Positions 60,013 to 64,000 of a stretch of DNA of 64,000 bases are shown piece by piece. This DNA is from an uncultured Roseburia sp. Its GTDB lineage: Bacteria; Bacillota; Clostridia; Lachnospirales; Lachnospiraceae. The notes beneath the pieces were generated by a model, which made no database searches, had not been told where the DNA came from, and saw nothing but the letters and a program-made list of their open reading frames with translations. Both the position numbers and the translations under genes were made by a program. Every line of letters starts with the position of its first letter. Within the stretch, counting starts at the first letter, position 1. The stretch is from contig CANDCP010000008.1 of NCBI GenBank assembly GCA_947383215.1, positions 16,738 to 80,737 on the forward strand, given 5' to 3'.

Positions 60013-60819
60013 ATGGAGACAAATGAGGTTGTTGGAGAAGTAAGTCTCTGTAAAGTCTGCGGCGAACGCACTGAAAGAGAGATAGACTTTCCGATTATGG
60101 ATGGGAAAGGCGGCACCAGGAAAATGAAGGTGCATTGTATGTGCCGGTGTGAAAGAGAGAGGAAGGAGGCGGAAGACCGAAGGCTTGCGTATGAGGAAGA
60201 ACAGAGGCAGATTGATAATCTGAAACAGCTGAGCCTCATTGATGCAAAGTCCAGGAATGTACGCTTCTCAACCTACCAGGTGAATGAGGAAAATGCGAAG
60301 GTGTTTGGAATTGCGAAACGGTATGTGGAGAATTTCCCGGAAATGTATAGCCAGAACCAGGGAATGTTGTTTTGGGGTGATGTCGGAACCGGGAAAAGCT
60401 ACACAGCCGCCGCCATAGCGAATGAGCTGATGGAAAGGCTGCATCCGGTGATTATGACATCCTTTGTGAAGCTGTTGCAGGATATGCAAGGTTTTGACAA
60501 TGACGATGGTGCGTACATGAACCGTCTGAATAGGGCAAAGCTGCTGATTATAGATGACCTGGGAGCTGAAAGGGGAACCGACTTCGCATTGGAAAAGGTG
60601 TATGACATTATCGACAGCAGATACCGAAGCGGAAAGCCGGCAATCTTCACTACGAATTTGACAATGGGGCAGATGAAGGAGTGTACCGACATCCGCTATA
60701 ACCGTATCTATGACAGAATTTTTGAGATGTGCTATCCGGTCAAGTTCAGTGGATTGTCCTGGAGGAAGCGTGAGGCGGCAGGACGGTATGCCAGCATGAA
60801 GAAGATACTGGAGGGTTGA
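60013..60819 (+). CDS. DnaC-like AAA+ helicase loader
   Basis: A 268-residue AAA+ ATPase. A putative zinc site (Cys13, Cys16 and the HCMCRC cluster at 41-46) precedes Walker A GDVGTGKS (122-129), Walker B LLIIDDLG (Asp181-182) and sensor segment PAIFTTNLTMGQM. It loads the replicative helicase at the phage origin with the replisome organiser just upstream. The N-terminal Cys motif is common in Firmicutes phage loaders. Confidence 0.9.
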   Translation: METNEVVGEVSLCKVCGERTEREIDFPIMDGKGGTRKMKVHCMCRCERERKEAEDRRLAYEEEQRQIDNLKQLSLIDAKSRNVRFSTYQVNEENAKVFGIAKRYVENFPEMYSQNQGMLFWGDVGTGKSYTAAAIANELMERLHPVIMTSFVKLLQDMQGFDNDDGAYMNRLNRAKLLIIDDLGAERGTDFALEKVYDIIDSRYRSGKPAIFTTNLTMGQMKECTDIRYNRIYDRIFEMCYPVKFSGLSWRKREAAGRYASMKKILEG

Positions 60820-60821
60820 TT

Positions 60822-61004
60822 ATGGCAGAGGCAATGGAACTGAAGATTTACAGTAAGGAGGACCGACTGAAAGTGGCAGCGATTTTGATTGACAACGGAT
60901 ATACGGTCAGCCAGGGGAAACGGCAGCGAACCCCTACCGGGAAAACGCTGGACTATTTCCTCAAAGTGACAGAGGACGGTGATAATGCAGATACGTCCAA
61001 GTAG
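60822..61004 (+). CDS. Small hypothetical phage protein
   Basis: A 60-residue alpha/beta protein (KEDRLKVAAILIDNGYTVSQGKR) with GGAGGG six bases before ATG 60822. Resembles small phage accessory proteins found next to loaders, but I recognise no named family. Confidence 0.6.
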   Translation: MAEAMELKIYSKEDRLKVAAILIDNGYTVSQGKRQRTPTGKTLDYFLKVTEDGDNADTSK

Positions 61005-61018
61005 GAGGTGAACGGTGC

Positions 61019-61465
61019 ATGGTGAAGCAAGTTAGGTTTACAGTCCTGGGAGAGCCGAAGGGGAAGGGAAGACCCCGGTTCAGCACTCAGACTGGCAGAG
61101 CCTTCACACCGAAGCAGACAGTCAACTATGAGACATTGGTACATACCGAGTATATGGTTCAGTGCAAAGGTTTCCGGTTCCCGGATGATGCGATGCTGGA
61201 TATGAGGATACTGGCGTATTACTCCATACCGAAAAGCGGCAGCAAGAAAGTAAAGGCTCAAAAGCTGGCGAACGTCATCCGCCCGACAAAGAAGCCGGAT
61301 ATGGATAATGTGGTGAAGATGGTGGCGGATGCCCTCAACCAGGTGGCATACAAGGATGACACTCAGATTGTGGATTGCCAGGTCCGGAAGTTCTTTTCAG
61401 AGGAGCCGAGGATCGAGGTAATCATCCGGGAGGTAATTCCAAAGGAGGTGATGGAGGAAGCATGA
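61019..61465 (+). CDS. rusA: RusA-family Holliday junction resolvase
   Basis: A 148-residue endonuclease. It begins with RFTVLGEPKGKGRPRF, and the catalytic acidic residues lie in KKPDMDNVVKMVADAL (Asp94, Asp96, Asp104) and YKDDTQI (Asp113-114). RusA cleaves four-way junctions made during phage replication and RecT recombination. ATG 61019 follows AGGAGGTG. Overlaps the next gene by ATGA. Confidence 0.93.
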   Translation: MVKQVRFTVLGEPKGKGRPRFSTQTGRAFTPKQTVNYETLVHTEYMVQCKGFRFPDDAMLDMRILAYYSIPKSGSKKVKAQKLANVIRPTKKPDMDNVVKMVADALNQVAYKDDTQIVDCQVRKFFSEEPRIEVIIREVIPKEVMEEA

Positions 61466-61599
61466 ACATATTTCTTATGGTTGCTGGCGGCATTTTCGGC
61501 ATCGGAGTGATTGCTGAAAAACATGAAAAGAAGTGTAAGTGTATGCTGGCAGGATTTACAGTGTGTGTTATAGGGCTGGTTGCCCTGCAAATTTTATGA
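61462..61599 (+). CDS. Tiny membrane protein
   Basis: A 45-residue protein with two hydrophobic segments (MNIFLMVAGGIFGIGVIAE and LAGFTVCVIGLVALQIL) split by a basic Lys/Cys loop (KHEKKCKC). It starts by ATGA overlap with rusA. Function unknown. Confidence 0.6.
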   Translation: MNIFLMVAGGIFGIGVIAEKHEKKCKCMLAGFTVCVIGLVALQIL

Positions 61600-61615
61600 T
61601 TAGGAGGAAGAAGAC

Positions 61616-62656
61616 ATGGCTGATGAATTGAGTTTGGTGATTGAGAACCCACACGAAGGGGAGTTCCTCAAACACATCGACTGGAACAAAGAGGAGTTTA
61701 TGGAGTTGGTGGCATCCATAACAGAGCAGTATGAAGGTCTGACTTATACGGAGGATCAGATGAAGTCGGCGAAGGCGGACCGGGCAAAGCTGAACGCCAT
61801 GAAGAAGGCAATATCTGACCGCCGCATCCAGGTGAAGAAGGCTGTCATGGAACCGTACACGAAGTTTGAGGCGGAGGTCTCAGAGGTTACGGCTCTCATT
61901 GATAAGCCTATTGCCATGATTGACGGTCAGATTAAGGAATACGAGGACCGCACCAAAGAGGAGAAAAAGGCGGCGCTGAAGAAGCATTTCGAGGAGATTG
62001 CTGCCGATCTGGAAGGCATCCTCACATTCGACAGAGTATTCGACCAGAGGTATCTGAATGTGTCTGTCAGTCTGAATAAGGCAAAGGCTGACATCCAGGA
62101 GAAGGTTGAACGGGTGCATACGGACCTTAGAAGCCTGGAAGGTTTCTGCGAGGAGAAGTATCTCACCATAGCGAAGGATGCTTATATCCGGACGCTGAAT
62201 GTATCGGATGCTCTGGCAGAGGCAAGGCGGTTGCAGGAGTTTGACCGCAAGGCAGAGGAGGAACGGCTCCGCCGGGAGGAGGAAGCGGAAGAAGCAAGGC
62301 TTGCCGCTGAAGCGAAGGCGGCTGCGGCTAAAGCTGATGAAACCAAAACAGCCGAAAGCGTGACCGAAACCCCGGAAAATGCAACCAAAGAGGCTGAAAA
62401 CGTGACCGAACCGGCGAAAAGTGTATTAGAACCTATCGAAAACGTAACGGAGCAGGCTGAAGTTATTCCTCCTACTGCCCCGGTAGGACCGTCTATTGAT
62501 ACCCCGGATACGTCCGCAGGAAGCAAAAAGGCGGTGGAGGCAGACAGTAAGCCTTGCAAGGCATCCTTCACCGTATACGGCACAAAGGCTCAAATCATGG
62601 CACTCAGAGAGTACATGGTTCAGCATAATATCAAATTTGGAAAGGTGGAAAAGTGA
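61616..62656 (+). CDS. DUF1351-family phage protein
   Basis: A 346-residue, strongly charged protein. Its first ~200 residues match DUF1351 phage proteins (MADELSLVIENPHEGEFLKHIDWN, then RAKLNAMKKAISDRRIQVKKAVMEPYTKFEAEV), probably a long helical coiled coil, followed by a low-complexity Ala/Glu/Thr linker (~215-300) with repeated ENVTE-like units and a small C-terminal domain (ASFTVYGTKAQIMALREYM). The family often sits near recombination genes; its role is not known. Confidence 0.8.
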   Translation: MADELSLVIENPHEGEFLKHIDWNKEEFMELVASITEQYEGLTYTEDQMKSAKADRAKLNAMKKAISDRRIQVKKAVMEPYTKFEAEVSEVTALIDKPIAMIDGQIKEYEDRTKEEKKAALKKHFEEIAADLEGILTFDRVFDQRYLNVSVSLNKAKADIQEKVERVHTDLRSLEGFCEEKYLTIAKDAYIRTLNVSDALAEARRLQEFDRKAEEERLRREEEAEEARLAAEAKAAAAKADETKTAESVTETPENATKEAENVTEPAKSVLEPIENVTEQAEVIPPTAPVGPSIDTPDTSAGSKKAVEADSKPCKASFTVYGTKAQIMALREYMVQHNIKFGKVEK

Positions 62657-62657
62657 T

Positions 62658-63329
62658 ATGGAAGGTTATGAGCAGGAGTTGCATATCAATGATGAACTGT
62701 TCGCCGGCATGAGAGATGATGCAGACAGAGTTTTGCAGAAGCTGCTGAAGAACATGGTCGAGAAGGACAGCCTGGAAGGGAAAGTAACTATCGGAATTGA
62801 TGTAACGCTCGTCCAGGAGTTCATTCCCAATCGTGATCCGAACATCGAAGGAGAGACAAGGCGAGTTTTGACACCTAAGTTTTCTCATAAAGTCGGCTCC
62901 GTAATGCAGATTAAGAATGAGGCGAAGGGTGATCGTAACTGCGATGGCACTGAACTGGTATGGGATGAAGAAAGAGGTGAATATGTCCTCAGACCGATTG
63001 CCAATACCGAGCAGATGACGATTTTCGATGCCGACTTTCGCTGCGTCAACGATGAAACCAGTGAAGCAGGCGGAGGAGATGAAGGAGAAGGACAGCCAGC
63101 CCTCGAAGGGCGGCGTATTGCAGCTTTACCTGGACCTTCTGATACAGAAGGCGATGGAACGGAGGAAGAAGTAGCTGAGGAAGCTCCTGGCGGCGATACG
63201 GAAGACATGGACGGTACTGAAGAAGGTGAGGCAGAAGATATGTCTGGAGCCTTCGATCCGAGTGAAATGTCTTTTGCAGGCGGCGAGGATGACGGATACG
63301 GATATGAAGAACCGGGAGAGGAGGAATAA
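62658..63329 (+). CDS. Hypothetical phage protein with acidic tail
   Basis: A 223-residue soluble protein; ATG 62658 two bases after the DUF1351 stop. The N-terminal 140 residues include ELFAGMRDDADRVLQKLL and KVTIGIDVTLVQEFIPNRDP, then FSHKVGSVMQIKNEAKG; the last 75 residues are Asp/Glu/Gly-rich and disordered. Similar proteins occur in Firmicutes phages, but no function is known to me. Confidence 0.7.
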   Translation: MEGYEQELHINDELFAGMRDDADRVLQKLLKNMVEKDSLEGKVTIGIDVTLVQEFIPNRDPNIEGETRRVLTPKFSHKVGSVMQIKNEAKGDRNCDGTELVWDEERGEYVLRPIANTEQMTIFDADFRCVNDETSEAGGGDEGEGQPALEGRRIAALPGPSDTEGDGTEEEVAEEAPGGDTEDMDGTEEGEAEDMSGAFDPSEMSFAGGEDDGYGYEEPGEEE

Positions 63330-63331
63330 GC

Positions 63332-63496
63332 ATGAGTACAATGAGAAGCCTGGCAAGAACAGTTGCGAGAAATCAGAGCTATAAGAAAAGCCGCACCACC
63401 GATATGTTCCAGTATTTCTTCACGAAGCTGTGGAGGGAGAAGGGACATCCGGCAAGCGGAATTGACAGACCTACCAAGAAGCGGAGGAGGAGATAG
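63332..63496 (+). CDS. Small basic hypothetical protein
   Basis: A 54-residue very basic protein (RSLARTVARNQSYKKSRT, ending PTKKRRRR), with GGGAGAGGAGG before ATG 63332. Could bind nucleic acid. No family recognised. Confidence 0.6.
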   Translation: MSTMRSLARTVARNQSYKKSRTTDMFQYFFTKLWREKGHPASGIDRPTKKRRRR

Positions 63497-63497
63497 C

Positions 63498-63770
63498 ATG
63501 GAGATTAAGAGACCGAACACGCCGCAGGACGGACCTGCTGATGGAGTTATGGGAGTTGTCGAGTGTATCAGAACGGACTTTCTGGAAAATCCGGCGGAGG
63601 GCGAAGCAGCCTTCCAGCAGAGAGACAAGAGCCAGGCACATATTACGGCGAGCGTTGAGATTGGAACCTTCGGGATCAGAGATATGGCAACTGGAGTTAT
63701 GCTGACTGTCAGCCTGGAGGATGCTATGGAGATTATGAAGGAAGCCATTGATGCTTCCAAGAAGGAGTAG
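63498..63770 (+). CDS. Small hypothetical phage protein
   Basis: A 90-residue soluble protein starting one base after the previous stop, with CGGAGGAGG as RBS. It has an alpha/beta pattern (VMGVVECIRTDFLENP, then IRDMATGVMLTVSLEDAMEIMKEAI). No family recognised. Confidence 0.6.
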   Translation: MEIKRPNTPQDGPADGVMGVVECIRTDFLENPAEGEAAFQQRDKSQAHITASVEIGTFGIRDMATGVMLTVSLEDAMEIMKEAIDASKKE

Positions 63771-63773
63771 CTT

Positions 63774-64000
63774 ATGGGAGATGTATCACAATGTAGAAGT
63801 TGCGGCGAGAGGATCATGTTCATCCGCATGAAGTCCGGAAAGAGTATGCCGGTCAACCCTACATTCGTGAATTTCAAGAAGAACCCTGGAGGCAAGGACA
63901 GAATTGTCCTTCCTTCCGGGGATGTAATAGCTTGTGATGCGAATGTGAGTGTTGACGAAGCTGATGGCTACGGCTATGTATCGCACTTCGCCACCTGCCC
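63774..64000 (+). CDS. Zinc-ribbon-like phage protein (N-terminal part)
   Basis: The first 75 residues of a gene cut by the window edge. CRSCGERIMFIRMKSGKSMPVNP at the start forms half of a zinc ribbon, and HFATCP at the right edge may start the other half. Similar small proteins are common in phage genomes. ATG 63774 lies after AAGGAGTAG. Confidence 0.65.
   Translation, partial: MGDVSQCRSCGERIMFIRMKSGKSMPVNPTFVNFKKNPGGKDRIVLPSGDVIACDANVSVDEADGYGYVSHFATC

Larger units (their letters stand above)
51342..64000 (+). mobile_element. Prophage or phage-like integrative element (left part; right end beyond window)
   Basis: A gene set typical of temperate Firmicutes phages: large serine integrase, divergent CI-type repressor and early operon, RecT plus PD-(D/E)XK exonuclease, replisome organiser, DnaC-like loader and RusA. 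The left limit lies between the end of queA (51306) and about 51.6 kb; no attachment core can be set without the other end. No structural genes are seen in the window. Confidence 0.85.

Noticed and set aside
62885-63895. 336-residue minus-strand frame opposite the phage genes
   Set aside because: Low-complexity Ser/Pro composition produced by antisense of acidic coding sequence; the plus-strand genes have RBSs and tight spacing.

Overview
The window looks like chromosomal DNA of a gut-type Clostridia, most likely a Lachnospiraceae. The clues are a YlmC/YmxH sporulation protein, an exonuclease-dead PolI, a purine pathway with PurH split in two, LtaS/YfhO-type envelope genes, and many secreted BspA-type LRR, Big2, Fn3, cohesin and dockerin proteins. 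No rRNA is present. One tRNA (Ala, CGC) is present.

Layout. 1-5.8 kb: housekeeping genes (ychF end, ylmC-like, nrdR, HAD, isochorismatase, DMT exporter, yqeG, rpiB, efp). 5.9-10.2 kb: an LtaS-like sulfatase and a YfhO-like membrane protein, probably for anionic wall polymer synthesis and decoration. 10.3-24.9 kb: large secreted proteins (a subtilase with Big2 and LRR modules, a BspA protein with a buried papain-like peptidase signature and a 15-bp repeat tract, and an Fn3-like protein), with a chaperone pair (HscC-like Hsp70 plus a membrane-tethered J-protein carrying HPE instead of HPD) between them. 25-36.6 kb: a core block (thioesterase, polA, coaE, FtsA-like ATPase, MBL hydrolase, ACT protein, UPF0210, glycosyltransferase, IMP cyclohydrolase, AICAR transformylase). 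36.6-38.2 kb, minus strand: tmcAL and a decayed AAA/PD-(D/E)XK gene.

38.3-49.6 kb holds the most interesting locus. A small serine recombinase lies beside two 25-bp inverted repeats. Each repeat has a dyad of 8-bp half-sites around an asymmetric GT/AC dinucleotide, the layout of Hin-type crossover sites. They enclose about 100 bp with a good promoter that now points at four downstream genes: a secreted triple-cohesin protein, a BspA LRR protein, a ~1,900-residue CHAP-to-dockerin protein and a membrane-anchored single-cohesin protein. I read this as a candidate phase-variable cohesin-dockerin surface assembly, currently switched ON. The dockerin gene carries one in-frame amber codon that splits its CHAP domain.

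49.6-51.3 kb: truncated M15 peptidase, tRNA-Ala and queA. From about 51.3 kb to the right edge there is a prophage or phage-like integrative element: two small unknown genes, a large serine integrase, a nuclease-like gene, a CI-type repressor facing a rightward early operon, two more HTH proteins, a SleB-like hydrolase, RecT plus a PD-(D/E)XK exonuclease, a replisome organiser, a DnaC-like loader, RusA and small unknowns. The element continues past the window; its attachment sites were not resolved.
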